This document shows positions 17,092 through 25,479 of a DNA stretch of 64,000 bases, piece by piece (within the stretch, counting starts at the first letter, position 1; the number at the start of each line of letters is the position of its first letter). A program made the position numbers and the translations under genes. Below the pieces are notes generated by a model that saw only the letters and a program-made list of their open reading frames with translations, was not told the DNA's origin and searched no databases. Source of the stretch: Flammeovirgaceae bacterium UBA2786 (lineage in GTDB: Bacteria > Bacteroidota > Bacteroidia > Cytophagales > Cyclobacteriaceae); the NCBI GenBank assembly GCA_002352225.1, contig DEIA01000011.1, positions 7,470 to 71,469 of the forward strand. The letters run 5' to 3'.

Positions 17092-17656
17092 GCAAGCCCT
17101 GCGTAAACTTTATCTACAGAAAAGAAACAACCTTACCGAAGCGGAATACACCCAATTCAACTTTCAGATTTATCAACACTTTTTTGCATCAGTCGATCTC
17201 TCTTTTATAAAAATAATTCATACCTACCTGCCCATTGCATCCAAACGCGAAGTAGATACATGGTTAATTATTGATCGCATCAAGCGTGAGTTTCCTCACA
17301 TTCGCATTTCTATTCCAAAGGTTAGCCCACAAAACAATACGCTCGACAATTTCTATTTCGAAGGTCTTCATCAATTAACAACTAACGAGTGGGGCATTCA
17401 GGAACCCAAACAAGGCATACCAACAGAAATAAAAAAAATTGACATGGTGCTGGTTCCACTTCTTGCATTTGATGCGCACGGCCACAGAGTGGGCTATGGA
17501 AAAGGATACTACGATATATTTTTGAAAACCTGTCGCCCTGATTGTCAAAGAATTGGACTCTCCCTTTTTTCCTCTGTAGAAAACATTGATGACATCTACT
17601 CAATGGACGTTTCACTCCATCAGTGTATTACACCCGAAGGTCTTATAGAATTCTAA
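17084..17656 (+). CDS. 5-formyltetrahydrofolate cyclo-ligase
   Basis: A 190-residue enzyme converting 5-formyl-THF to 5,10-methenyl-THF with ATP. Basic N-terminus LRKLYLQKRNNLT, the YLPIASKREVDTW segment, and the diagnostic VGYGKGYYDIFL motif near 140 are present. Coupled to bshC by overlap. Its stop shares bases with the convergent agmatine deiminase stop (CTAA). Confidence 0.93.
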   Translation: MTKQALRKLYLQKRNNLTEAEYTQFNFQIYQHFFASVDLSFIKIIHTYLPIASKREVDTWLIIDRIKREFPHIRISIPKVSPQNNTLDNFYFEGLHQLTTNEWGIQEPKQGIPTEIKKIDMVLVPLLAFDAHGHRVGYGKGYYDIFLKTCRPDCQRIGLSLFSSVENIDDIYSMDVSLHQCITPEGLIEF

Positions 17657-18735
17657 ACCTCCGGCTCCTGCTGACTCAAACAATGAAACGAACCTAATCC
17701 CCAGATAATGTCGGTGGAGTCGATACCAATTACTTTGCGATCGTTAAAACAGGATTGTAAGATATCGATGGCCCGATCGTCATTTTTATCGCGGAAGGTT
17801 GGCACTACCACATACTTATTGGCAATGTAAAAGTTTGCATACGAGGCGGGTAACCGTTGATCTTCATAGATAACCGGGGCAGGCATAGGCAACTCCACAA
17901 TATTCATCTGTTTACCATTTTCCAGACGAAGTGTTTTTAATTCCTTCAGGTTGTTCTGAAGAATTTCGTAGTTCTCATCGCTTCTGTTTTCTTCCATGAT
18001 TGTTACTACGGTATCTTCATTCACAAACCGGGTCAGATCATCAATATGTCCGTCAGTATCATCACCAATAATACCATCGCCAAGCCAAAGTATATGGTCC
18101 ACACCGTAATAATCGATCATATATTTTTCGATTTGCGCCTGATTTAATTGTGGATTACGATTTGGATTTAGTAAACACGCACGCGTTGTAAGTAATGTTC
18201 CTCGTCCGTTAAACTCAACCGAACCGCCCTCCATTACAATGCCCGGTTCTACTACCGGAATGTTATACTGTTTGGCGATTAATGTCGGGATTACATCATC
18301 TAAATCAAATGGAGGATACTTTCCGCCCCAGGCGTTGTAGCCCCAATCTACAATCATTTTCTTTTTTTCTTTCGGATTAATCAGAAACGCAGGGCCGTGA
18401 TCGCGGCACCACGCATCGTTAGTAGGGTGAATGAAAAATTGCACGTTGCTCAAATCTGCACCAGCCTCGTTGATATATCTGGTAGCTTTCTCGCGCATGG
18501 CTTCATTCGCCACGTTAATGTTTACACGCTCGCCTTCGGCTACACGTTTAATAAACTCTGCATAGTGCGGATAAATAGTTTCAATCTTTCCGGGCCACGA
18601 TGCTTCCTTATGCGGCCAGCTTAACCAGGTAGCGGTGTGTTTGGCAAATTCGGCAGGGAAGTGAAAGCCTAATTCCTTTGGTGTTAAAGAGTCGGAAAGA
18701 CCGGAAGTCAGAAAGTCAGGAGGTTTAGTACTCAT
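17653..18735 (-). CDS. aguA: Agmatine deiminase
   Basis: A 360-residue guanidino-modifying enzyme converting agmatine to N-carbamoylputrescine. Motifs: AFAKHTATWLSWPHKEASWPG region, NDAWCRDHGPAF, EGGSVEFNGRGTLL, GDDTDGHIDDLTRF, and catalytic Cys352 in LGSFHCLSQQ. The first about 18 residues (STKPPDFLTSGLSDS) are not family-like and are encoded by the repeat sequence left of the four-helix-bundle gene; family homology starts at LTPKELGF. Start overlaps the upstream stop by 4 bp. Confidence 0.95.
   Translation of the reverse strand: MSTKPPDFLTSGLSDSLTPKELGFHFPAEFAKHTATWLSWPHKEASWPGKIETIYPHYAEFIKRVAEGERVNINVANEAMREKATRYINEAGADLSNVQFFIHPTNDAWCRDHGPAFLINPKEKKKMIVDWGYNAWGGKYPPFDLDDVIPTLIAKQYNIPVVEPGIVMEGGSVEFNGRGTLLTTRACLLNPNRNPQLNQAQIEKYMIDYYGVDHILWLGDGIIGDDTDGHIDDLTRFVNEDTVVTIMEENRSDENYEILQNNLKELKTLRLENGKQMNIVELPMPAPVIYEDQRLPASYANFYIANKYVVVPTFRDKNDDRAIDILQSCFNDRKVIGIDSTDIIWGLGSFHCLSQQEPEV
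18691..18706 (+). repeat. Left inverted repeat of the four-helix-bundle cassette
   Basis: GTCGGAAAGACCGGAA matches the reverse complement of 19089-19104 at 14 of 16 positions. It continues into related units (AAGTCAGAAAGTCAGG) that form the 5' coding end of aguA. Confidence 0.7.
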
Positions 18736-19136
18736 TTGAGGGAATTACGAAGCGCGTTAATCATAACAAGAATCTCTTCACAAGAAGAATATAGTTCTTT
18801 AAATTCTTCATCAGAAATATACTTTCTTCTTTTGGCAAGATATAAGCAGGCTACTACTTCAATATCCGACCGTAAGGCATAACCAAGAAATTTGTTGAAC
18901 TCAGGATTTGATTGCCCGGTAGAGCCCTCGGCTATATTCAATGAAACCGAATCAGCGGCACGTTTAACCTGCGAGGTGAGAATGTAAACTTCTTCCTTCG
19001 GAAATTTTTTGGTAAGGGTATCTACTTTGTCGGAAAGGTCAACAGCTTTCTGCCAAACAACCAGTTTTTCAAATTTAAATCCCATTCTTTTCGGTCTTTC
19101 GGACTTAAAAACTTCCGGACTATTAATCTTCGTCAA
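18732..19136 (-). CDS. Four-helix-bundle protein (23S rRNA intervening-sequence S23 family)
   Basis: Core protein starts at Met18 (19085), MGFKFEKLVVWQKAVDLS, and contains the family motif RAADSVSLNIAEGSTGQ and EFNKFLGYALRSDIEVVACLYLA. An upstream ATG at 19136 adds 17 residues (SPEVFKSERPKR) encoded by the flanking repeat. Such proteins are found inside 23S rRNA intervening sequences and as scattered stand-alone genes; biochemical role unknown. It separates aguB from aguA, enzymes of one pathway, overlapping both neighbours. Confidence 0.9.
   Translation of the reverse strand: MTKINSPEVFKSERPKRMGFKFEKLVVWQKAVDLSDKVDTLTKKFPKEEVYILTSQVKRAADSVSLNIAEGSTGQSNPEFNKFLGYALRSDIEVVACLYLAKRRKYISDEEFKELYSSCEEILVMINALRNSLK
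19089..19104 (-). repeat. Right inverted repeat of the four-helix-bundle cassette
   Basis: On the minus strand GTCCGAAAGACCGAAA, partner of 18691-18706. It is preceded by AGTCCGGAAGT (about 19110-19121), another unit of the same family. Confidence 0.7.
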
Positions 19137-20001
19137 TAAACCTCTTCGTAATCGGCTGGTACGAATCTATTCTTCTATCACGCAGAAACGGCCAGTGTGT
19201 GCGTATGCTGTCGGTTTTTTTCAAATCAAGTTCCAAAACATTCACTTCTTCTTTATCGTGCGAGGCCTGGTATAAAATGCTTCCCAGCGGGTTGGCAATA
19301 AACGAACCGCCCCAGAATTTCATCGCACCGTTTTGTTCAAAGCCTACGCGATTCACACTCACTACGTGTAAGCCGTTTGCTACCGCATGACTGCGCTGAA
19401 TGGTTTGCCATGCTCCGTATTGTTCTACGTTAGTAGCTTCATCTTGCGAAGTTGCCCAACCAATAGCGGTAGGATAAAACAAAACTTCAGCGCCCATCAG
19501 GGCGGTAATGCGCGATGCTTCCGGATACCACTGATCCCAGCAAATTAAAATACCCACGGTGGCAAATTTGGTTTTAAAAACCTTATAGCCCAGATCGCCC
19601 GGAGTGAAATAAAATTTTTCGTAGTAAGCCGGATCATCGGGGATGTGCATTTTCCGGTACTTGCCCAGGTATTTTCCATCGGCATCGATTACTGCCGTTG
19701 TGTTATGGTAAAGCCCTTCGGCACGTTTTTCGAATAACGAGGCAATAATAACTACACCTAACTCTTTGGCTACTGCCGACAGTGATTCTGTTGAAGGCCC
19801 GGGTATGGCTTCGGCCAGTTTAAAGTTTTCGTAGTCTTCTACATCGCAGAAATAAAGCGATGTGAAAAGTTCTTGCAAACAAACAATTTGTGCTCCTTTC
19901 GCGGCCGCTTCGCGAATTCCGGTAATGGCTTTCGCGAGATTTTCTTTTGGTTCTTTCGTGCAACTCATCTGCACGGTTCCAATCTTAACGTTCTTGCTCA
20001 A
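19123..20001 (-). CDS. aguB: N-carbamoylputrescine amidase
   Basis: A 292-residue nitrilase-superfamily amidohydrolase that releases putrescine from N-carbamoylputrescine. The catalytic triad is visible as Glu44 in CLQELF, Lys near 117 in KYRKMHIPD, and Cys near 153 in ILICWDQWYPE. The C-terminus RRIDSYQPITKRF is family-typical. First gene of an aguB-(four helix bundle)-aguA operon. Confidence 0.95.
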   Translation of the reverse strand: MSKNVKIGTVQMSCTKEPKENLAKAITGIREAAAKGAQIVCLQELFTSLYFCDVEDYENFKLAEAIPGPSTESLSAVAKELGVVIIASLFEKRAEGLYHNTTAVIDADGKYLGKYRKMHIPDDPAYYEKFYFTPGDLGYKVFKTKFATVGILICWDQWYPEASRITALMGAEVLFYPTAIGWATSQDEATNVEQYGAWQTIQRSHAVANGLHVVSVNRVGFEQNGAMKFWGGSFIANPLGSILYQASHDKEEVNVLELDLKKTDSIRTHWPFLRDRRIDSYQPITKRFIDED

Positions 20002-20022
20002 TGCTCTGCTGTTTTAAAGGTG

Positions 20023-20030
20023 CAAAGGTA
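20023..20030 (-). promoter_or_regulatory. -7 box upstream of aguB
   Basis: TAccTTTG on the minus strand, a perfect -7 element 22 bp before the start codon. No clear -33 TTG at the usual distance. Confidence 0.5.
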
Positions 20031-20087
20031 AAAACTTTGAAGGGGTTACGAAAGGTTAAGATATAAACATAAATACCTGGCAGGTGT

Positions 20088-20095
20088 TATCTTTG
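20088..20095 (+). promoter_or_regulatory. -7 box upstream of histidine kinase
   Basis: TAtcTTTG, perfect -7 consensus, 20 bp upstream of the kinase ATG at 20116. The -33 element is unclear. Confidence 0.5.
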
Positions 20096-20115
20096 CCTTT
20101 CACCTAAAGAAATTC

Positions 20116-21453
20116 ATGGGTACGGATTCCCAAGGTCAGCATACAACACAGCCCTCCACCGGAACAAATACAACTAAACATCGGGGGTTTATTCACTGGT
20201 TGGTTATCGGCAAAGAAACACCGGGAGATGTTCGTGCATCGAAAGTAAAGATGCTTCGGGGGCAGGTTGCATTGATTTGTATGTTTACCGGAGCCCTTTA
20301 CGCAGTAGTGTTAGGGTTTCTTGGCGATTTCAGAATGCTACCGTGGGAATTGGTTCTAATGGCAGGCGGGATGCTTGCCTTTTACCTGAACCGTATTCAA
20401 TACTTTATGGCTTCTACCATTACCCTTTTTATTCTTATGAATAGTTTGGTTTACTTATTTACAGCTGTAGACCGGCCACAGGAGGGCACCTTTTTCTACT
20501 ACTTCATGTCGAGCTCTATATCTATTTTATTAATGTGGTATTATAACCGGTACTTCGCAATGGCAATGGCTGGCATAACCGTTGTTGTTGCGGTTCTTGC
20601 ATTTCACTATCCGGTTTATATTATCCCATCTCCACAAGGAACAAGTCCTGCCATTGAACGTATTGTTTTTGTAGCTAACCTGGCAATGTGTCTTATTTTT
20701 AGTTCGTATGTACTCCTTTCTGTTTTGCAGGAAAACTTCAACACAGAAACCAAACTGATTCATAATCATCAGGAGCTTAAAAAAGCAAACGAAGAGCTCG
20801 ATCGGTTTGTGTACAGTGCCAGCCATGATATGCGCGCACCGCTTTCTTCATTATTAGGCTTAATTAACGTGGCAGAAAAAACACAAACACCACAAGAAAT
20901 TGCCACCTGCCTTACCATGATGCGGCAACGTATAGAAGTAATGGATGTTTTATTAAAAGAAGTAACAGACTACTCGCGCAATGTGCGCACTGAGGTTCTC
21001 ATTACTCCGTTTAATCTAATGAAGTGCATTCAGGCCTCCGTGGCCAGTCTGGATTTTTTAGCTGGGCATGATAAAATCAAAATCTCAATTCTGGCAGAAC
21101 CAGAGTTGGTTGTTCATACTCATGAGTCCCGGTTTTCTGTAATCCTGAATAACCTGCTATCGAATGCCATTAAATATCACGATTCGCATAAGACCAACCC
21201 TTTTATAAATATTTCAGCGGTTGTAAGAAACAATCAACTTATCCTTACGGTGGAAGATAACGGTTTGGGTATTGCTTCAGAGCATCAGGCGCGCATCTTC
21301 GATATGTTTTACCGGGCCACCATTCATGGTGAAGGCTCGGGCCTGGGGTTATACATTGTGCGGGAAACTTTACAAAAACTGGGCGGCACAATTGAAATCA
21401 AATCATCGCCCAGAGAGGGAAGTGTGTTTACGCTACGTCTTCCACAACCTTAA
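20116..21453 (+). CDS. Membrane sensor histidine kinase
   Basis: A 445-residue kinase. About six membrane helices occupy residues 45-205, then a short coiled coil, a HisKA domain with the phospho-acceptor His in SASHDMRAPLSSLLGLI (about 236) and an HATPase_c domain with NNLLSNAIKYH, DNGLGI and GSGLGLYIVRETL. No response regulator adjoins, so its partner is elsewhere. It is paralogous to the kinase at 23803-25479, sharing the same membrane and kinase layout but lacking the PAS domain. Confidence 0.93.
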   Translation: MGTDSQGQHTTQPSTGTNTTKHRGFIHWLVIGKETPGDVRASKVKMLRGQVALICMFTGALYAVVLGFLGDFRMLPWELVLMAGGMLAFYLNRIQYFMASTITLFILMNSLVYLFTAVDRPQEGTFFYYFMSSSISILLMWYYNRYFAMAMAGITVVVAVLAFHYPVYIIPSPQGTSPAIERIVFVANLAMCLIFSSYVLLSVLQENFNTETKLIHNHQELKKANEELDRFVYSASHDMRAPLSSLLGLINVAEKTQTPQEIATCLTMMRQRIEVMDVLLKEVTDYSRNVRTEVLITPFNLMKCIQASVASLDFLAGHDKIKISILAEPELVVHTHESRFSVILNNLLSNAIKYHDSHKTNPFINISAVVRNNQLILTVEDNGLGIASEHQARIFDMFYRATIHGEGSGLGLYIVRETLQKLGGTIEIKSSPREGSVFTLRLPQP

Positions 21454-21457
21454 CCAA

Positions 21458-22138
21458 CTACATTTTAATAGCTCTAACCATCTCGCGCTTGCCGGGTGGG
21501 CCGGGCAAAGACTCCACCTGTAAACCAAGGTTTTTAAGGTCGCGTTTAAGTTGTCCTTTCGCGCAATAGGTTACAAAAACTGCCCCGGGAGCAAGACACT
21601 GAACAACCTTTTCCAGCACATTAAATGCCCACATATCAGGCTGTTTGTTTGGTGCAAAGGCATCGTAATAAATCAGATCAAATTTTAAATCAGGTATTGA
21701 GCAATCTTGTAATGAATTTTCGCACTTAAACAGGTGTGCTGTTGGTAGTATTGATTGCCAGCTATTCCATGGGCTTGAGTGAATTTTTTCAAATAATTCG
21801 CGATGGGTAGTAGCATAATTAAGGTGTTGCCACACTTCTGCGGGCAACGGAAATTTCTCAATCGCAAAATACTGAAGGGTTAAAGCCTGCACGTTAGGCG
21901 CGCAAAGCGTAAGCCATGCATTTAATGCTGTGCCCAACCCCACTTCCAGAATACGGATGTGATTCTGTTGGTTACAGTTAATCCAGTAGTTCAACCCATG
22001 CTCAATAAATACATATTCAGATTCCTGCCTGGCTCCATGGCGGGAATGGTACGTTTCGTCCAACTCGGTATTTAGTAAGGAGTGCGAGCCATCGTTTGTG
22101 GTTATTAATTTAATGGATTGTGGCCTGATATAAGTCAT
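21458..22138 (-). CDS. mnmD: tRNA 5-methylaminomethyl-2-thiouridine methyltransferase MnmD
   Basis: A 226-residue Methyltransf_30 (DUF752) protein corresponding to the methyltransferase half of MnmC, without the FAD oxidase half. SAM-binding motif LEVGLGTALNAWL near 65-77 and catalytic DAFAPNKQPDMW near 160-172 are visible, followed by VFVTYCAKGQLKRDL. It would carry out the final methylation of wobble mnm5s2U34 in tRNA. Ends 4 bp after the convergent kinase gene. Confidence 0.88.
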   Translation of the reverse strand: MTYIRPQSIKLITTNDGSHSLLNTELDETYHSRHGARQESEYVFIEHGLNYWINCNQQNHIRILEVGLGTALNAWLTLCAPNVQALTLQYFAIEKFPLPAEVWQHLNYATTHRELFEKIHSSPWNSWQSILPTAHLFKCENSLQDCSIPDLKFDLIYYDAFAPNKQPDMWAFNVLEKVVQCLAPGAVFVTYCAKGQLKRDLKNLGLQVESLPGPPGKREMVRAIKM

Positions 22139-22149
22139 GCTGATTTTAA

Positions 22150-22166
22150 CGGGTAAAATATACCCG
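22150..22166. promoter_or_regulatory. Palindrome between mnmD and AI-2E gene
   Basis: CGGGTA (22150-22155) and TACCCG (22161-22166) form a 6-bp inverted repeat with 5-bp spacer in the 70-bp divergent region, just upstream of a TAtcTTTa -7-like box at 22172-22179. Could be an operator; inferred only. Confidence 0.3.
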
Positions 22167-22208
22167 AAATAGTATCTTTAAACCAACGTGTAATTAATAT
22201 TTTACTTT

Positions 22209-23249
22209 ATGGTTAAACTAAGAACTCCGGCAAACCATCAACTTGTTTTGCTGCAGTACATTTTTTTCGTTTCCATGATCTTGTATTTTGGGCGAACACT
22301 GTTCGTGCCCCTTTCATTCGCACTGCTGATAAGCTGTATTTTATATCCGGTTTGTGCCTGGCTTGAAAAACATCGGTTTAGCCGCATGGCCGCTATTGTG
22401 TTGCCGTTAACTATACTAACCATACTTTTAGGTCTTGTGGTACTTCTTCTCTTTTATCAGCTCAGTAGTTTTATAACGGAATGGCCATTGCTGGAAGCTA
22501 AAGTATCTGCTTCGCTTGTTGCGTTAAGCGAATGGCTTGCGCAAAGTTTCAACATTCAGCACGATAAGCAGGTAGCATGGCTAAATCAGGTTTTTAATTC
22601 TTCTGGTAGTGGTATTCTGGCCTTTATCAAACAAACCATAGCCGCATCGGCTGTTGGATCGGTTCTATTTATTCTCATACCGGTTTACGCTGTTCTTATT
22701 CTTTATTATCGCCATAAGTGGATTGAAGTGCTTTACCGGGTTTTTCCTACCGCAGAACAAAATCATATTCGTGAAATAGTAAGGTTAAGTATTCAATCTT
22801 ACTATAGTTTTATAAAGGGAATGATATTGGTTTACCTGATTGTTGGTGTGCTCAACAGCCTGGGGCTTTGGATACTTGGCATTCCTCACCCCTTTCTTTT
22901 TGGTTTTGTAGCCTCTATTCTCACGTTCATTCCTTACGCGGGAATTCTGGTAGCTTCATTATTGCCGGTTTCTTATGCCTGGATTACCTATAGCTCTATT
23001 TGGTATCCGTTAGGTGTAATTGGCATTTTTGCAATTGTGCAATATCTCGAAGCTAATATTATCTTTCCTTTGGCCGTTAGCAGCCGTTTAAAAATAAATG
23101 CACTGGTAACTCTTGTGGCCATTGTAGCAGGGGGTTTATTGTGGGGTGTTTCGGGAATGATTTTATTCATCCCCTTTTTGGGAATTCTAAAACTGGTAGC
23201 CGATCGTACACCACGACTTAAAACAATAGCTATTGTACTGGGCGATTAA
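22209..23249 (+). CDS. AI-2E family transporter (PerM-like permease)
   Basis: A 346-residue inner-membrane protein with about eight hydrophobic helices: paired helices near 12-50, one at 60-85, a long amphipathic region 90-145, then helices through 150-340. The segment HPFLFGFVASILTFIPYAG is typical of the AI-2E/PerM family. Proposed family substrates include autoinducer-2 and cations; the substrate here is unknown. Its stop shares TTAA with the convergent ispF stop. Confidence 0.9.
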   Translation: MVKLRTPANHQLVLLQYIFFVSMILYFGRTLFVPLSFALLISCILYPVCAWLEKHRFSRMAAIVLPLTILTILLGLVVLLLFYQLSSFITEWPLLEAKVSASLVALSEWLAQSFNIQHDKQVAWLNQVFNSSGSGILAFIKQTIAASAVGSVLFILIPVYAVLILYYRHKWIEVLYRVFPTAEQNHIREIVRLSIQSYYSFIKGMILVYLIVGVLNSLGLWILGIPHPFLFGFVASILTFIPYAGILVASLLPVSYAWITYSSIWYPLGVIGIFAIVQYLEANIIFPLAVSSRLKINALVTLVAIVAGGLLWGVSGMILFIPFLGILKLVADRTPRLKTIAIVLGD

Positions 23250-23731
23250 GCTTCCGGTTTTTTGATCAGTGCTACGGCCATGGCGTTCACCCCTTCTTCG
23301 CGGCCTACATAACCTAATCTTTCATTGGTGGTAGCCTTTATCGAAACATCCTCTTCTGTAAGATTCATTAACGGGGCCAGCACCTTTTTCATAGCCGCAA
23401 TGTGCGGATTTATTTTAGGCGCCTCCAGGCAAACCGTACAATCTACGTTTTCAATTTTCCAACCACGTTCTTGCAACATGCGCGTAACATCTTTCAAAAA
23501 AAATTTGCTATCCATACCGCTCCACCGTGGGTCTTTATTGGAATAGTGGTGCCCAATATCGCCCAGGTTAGCTGCCCCTAATAACGCATCGCATATTGCG
23601 TGTATCAGCACATCGGCATCGCTATGCCCCACAGCTCCTTTGCTTGCCGGTAATTTTATACCGCCCAGGTAGAAATCTTTGCCGGTTTCCAGTTGATGCA
23701 CATCAAATCCTAATCCCACCCTGAACTTCAT
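23246..23731 (-). CDS. ispF: 2-C-methyl-D-erythritol 2,4-cyclodiphosphate synthase
   Basis: A 161-residue enzyme of the MEP isoprenoid pathway. Metal ligands are in GFDVHQLE (Asp9, His11) and the HSDADVLIHAICDALLGAANLGDIGHHY block near 36-63; ATTNERLGYVGREEGV near 133-148 completes the CDP-binding site. Full length. No other MEP genes are nearby. Confidence 0.96.
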   Translation of the reverse strand: MKFRVGLGFDVHQLETGKDFYLGGIKLPASKGAVGHSDADVLIHAICDALLGAANLGDIGHHYSNKDPRWSGMDSKFFLKDVTRMLQERGWKIENVDCTVCLEAPKINPHIAAMKKVLAPLMNLTEEDVSIKATTNERLGYVGREEGVNAMAVALIKKPEA

Positions 23732-23759
23732 TACTACTTATTTTCTCCAAAAATAATGG

Positions 23760-23789
23760 TTGCCGCCTCATTATAACAGCTTATATTTA
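23760..23789 (+). promoter_or_regulatory. Near-consensus promoter for the PAS kinase
   Basis: TTG at 23760-23762, 19 bp, then TAtaTTTa at 23782-23789, one mismatch from TAnnTTTG. The ATG follows at 23803. Confidence 0.45.
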
Positions 23790-23802
23790 ATGTTATTACA
23801 AA

Positions 23803-25479
23803 ATGAGCTACCGGGATTTATTAGTTGGTAAAGCAGAGATTCATTCGCGTACTGATTTTAAGTATGCCATGCTGCGCAGCCAGTTTGCAGGCATTATGTG
23901 CGTGGTGTCTCTTTTCTATATCCTGCTCGATTATGCAAATGGGGTTACTGTATTTATTGCGCTTTATGGAATTCTGGGAGGGTTCGGCATAGTTTCCTTT
24001 ATTCTAAACAGAAGGCAGCATTATTTGGCGGCTACCGTAGTTCAACTGCTTACTATTAATATACTCATCTTCATTTTTGCCGATGTTGATAACCCCTATG
24101 GCGGTGTTTTCTTTTATTTTATAACCTGTTCCCTTGCAGCCCTTATTCTACTTAACTATTACAACCACACATTAAGTATCGTTTTTGCATTATTACCCAT
24201 TGTGCTGGGCTATCTTGCTTATACCATTGAAGCCAATCTGATACCCGAACCAAGTTATGAACCACACATGATCCGGGTAAACTTTGTTGCTAATTTTGTT
24301 ATCGGTATACTTTCAAATGCGTTTATGGTGTACTTTCTGATAAACCGCAACCGCGATGCTGAACAAACTCTTATTCGTACCTCAACTGATCTGAAAAGAA
24401 GTGAAGAACGATATTCTATGGCTCTACGTGGAACTAAAGCCGGAATTTATGAGTGGCGTGTAAAAGAAGATCTAGTTATTGTAAGCGAGTACTGGAAAAA
24501 TTTACTTGGTTATAGCTATACCGAGTTGCAAAACCTAACCTCACAAACATTCTTAACTTTTGTACATGCCGATGATCTGGTTCAAACCACAAAATCCATA
24601 GCAGTACACCTGCAAGATCATCTGCCTTATCAAAACGAGTTGCGGCTTAGAACGAAGAGTGGTACATATAAATGGTTTCAGGATAGTGGCGTATTTCAGT
24701 TAGGAACCGATGGCAGCCCACGCGTTGTGGTGGGATCAATTATCGACATTGATGAACGTAAAAAGGCAGAAGAAGAGCTTGCCTTAAAAAATATTCAGCT
24801 AGCTAAAACCAACGAAGAATTAGATCGCTTTGTATACAGCGCCAGTCATGATATGCGCGCACCTCTTAGTTCCTTACTCGGGCTAATTCATCTTTCAGAA
24901 AAAACAGATAACCCCCAGGAGGTAAGTTTGCTTTTAAATATGATGAAGGACCGGATTAAAACGATGGAGGGGTTCATTAAAGAGGTAACCGATTATTCGC
25001 GCAATACCCGGCTAGATCTTTTGCCCACACCGGTTAACTTAAAAACGCTTGCCCTGGAAATTATACAAACACTGGCTTACCCGCTAATGAATAAGAAGGT
25101 TCGTATTGAAGTACTCATCGACTCTACCCTTGAAATTTTGACAGACCCCAGCCGGTTAAAAGTAATTATCAACAACCTGGTATCGAATGCGTACAAATAT
25201 CACCGGTTCGATCAGGCCGATCCATATATTATAATCAGCACCCTACAAAAAGGAGATCATGTATTGTTAACCATAAAAGATAACGGCACGGGCATTTCAC
25301 CGGAACACCATACTCGCATTTTTGATATGTTCTATCGTGCGTCCGAATCCAGCGAAGGCTCCGGGCTGGGCCTGTACATTGTTAAAGAAACCCTCGATAA
25401 ACTTAAAGGAAACATTAGCGTGCAATCTTCAGCCGGCAATGGAGCCGAATTTACGGTAACACTTCCGTTAAGTCTGTAA
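23803..25479 (+). CDS. PAS-domain membrane sensor histidine kinase
   Basis: A 558-residue kinase. About six membrane helices (25-195), a PAS/PAC module (about 200-325; EWRVKEDLVIVSEYWKNLLGY and VGSIIDIDERKKAEEEL), HisKA with the acceptor His in SASHDMRAPLSSLLGLI (about 349), and HATPase_c with NNLVSNAYKYH, DNGTGI and GSGLGLYIVKETL. Paralogue of the kinase at 20116-21453. Its stop abuts the convergent M16 protease stop with no gap. Confidence 0.94.
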   Translation: MSYRDLLVGKAEIHSRTDFKYAMLRSQFAGIMCVVSLFYILLDYANGVTVFIALYGILGGFGIVSFILNRRQHYLAATVVQLLTINILIFIFADVDNPYGGVFFYFITCSLAALILLNYYNHTLSIVFALLPIVLGYLAYTIEANLIPEPSYEPHMIRVNFVANFVIGILSNAFMVYFLINRNRDAEQTLIRTSTDLKRSEERYSMALRGTKAGIYEWRVKEDLVIVSEYWKNLLGYSYTELQNLTSQTFLTFVHADDLVQTTKSIAVHLQDHLPYQNELRLRTKSGTYKWFQDSGVFQLGTDGSPRVVVGSIIDIDERKKAEEELALKNIQLAKTNEELDRFVYSASHDMRAPLSSLLGLIHLSEKTDNPQEVSLLLNMMKDRIKTMEGFIKEVTDYSRNTRLDLLPTPVNLKTLALEIIQTLAYPLMNKKVRIEVLIDSTLEILTDPSRLKVIINNLVSNAYKYHRFDQADPYIIISTLQKGDHVLLTIKDNGTGISPEHHTRIFDMFYRASESSEGSGLGLYIVKETLDKLKGNISVQSSAGNGAEFTVTLPLSL

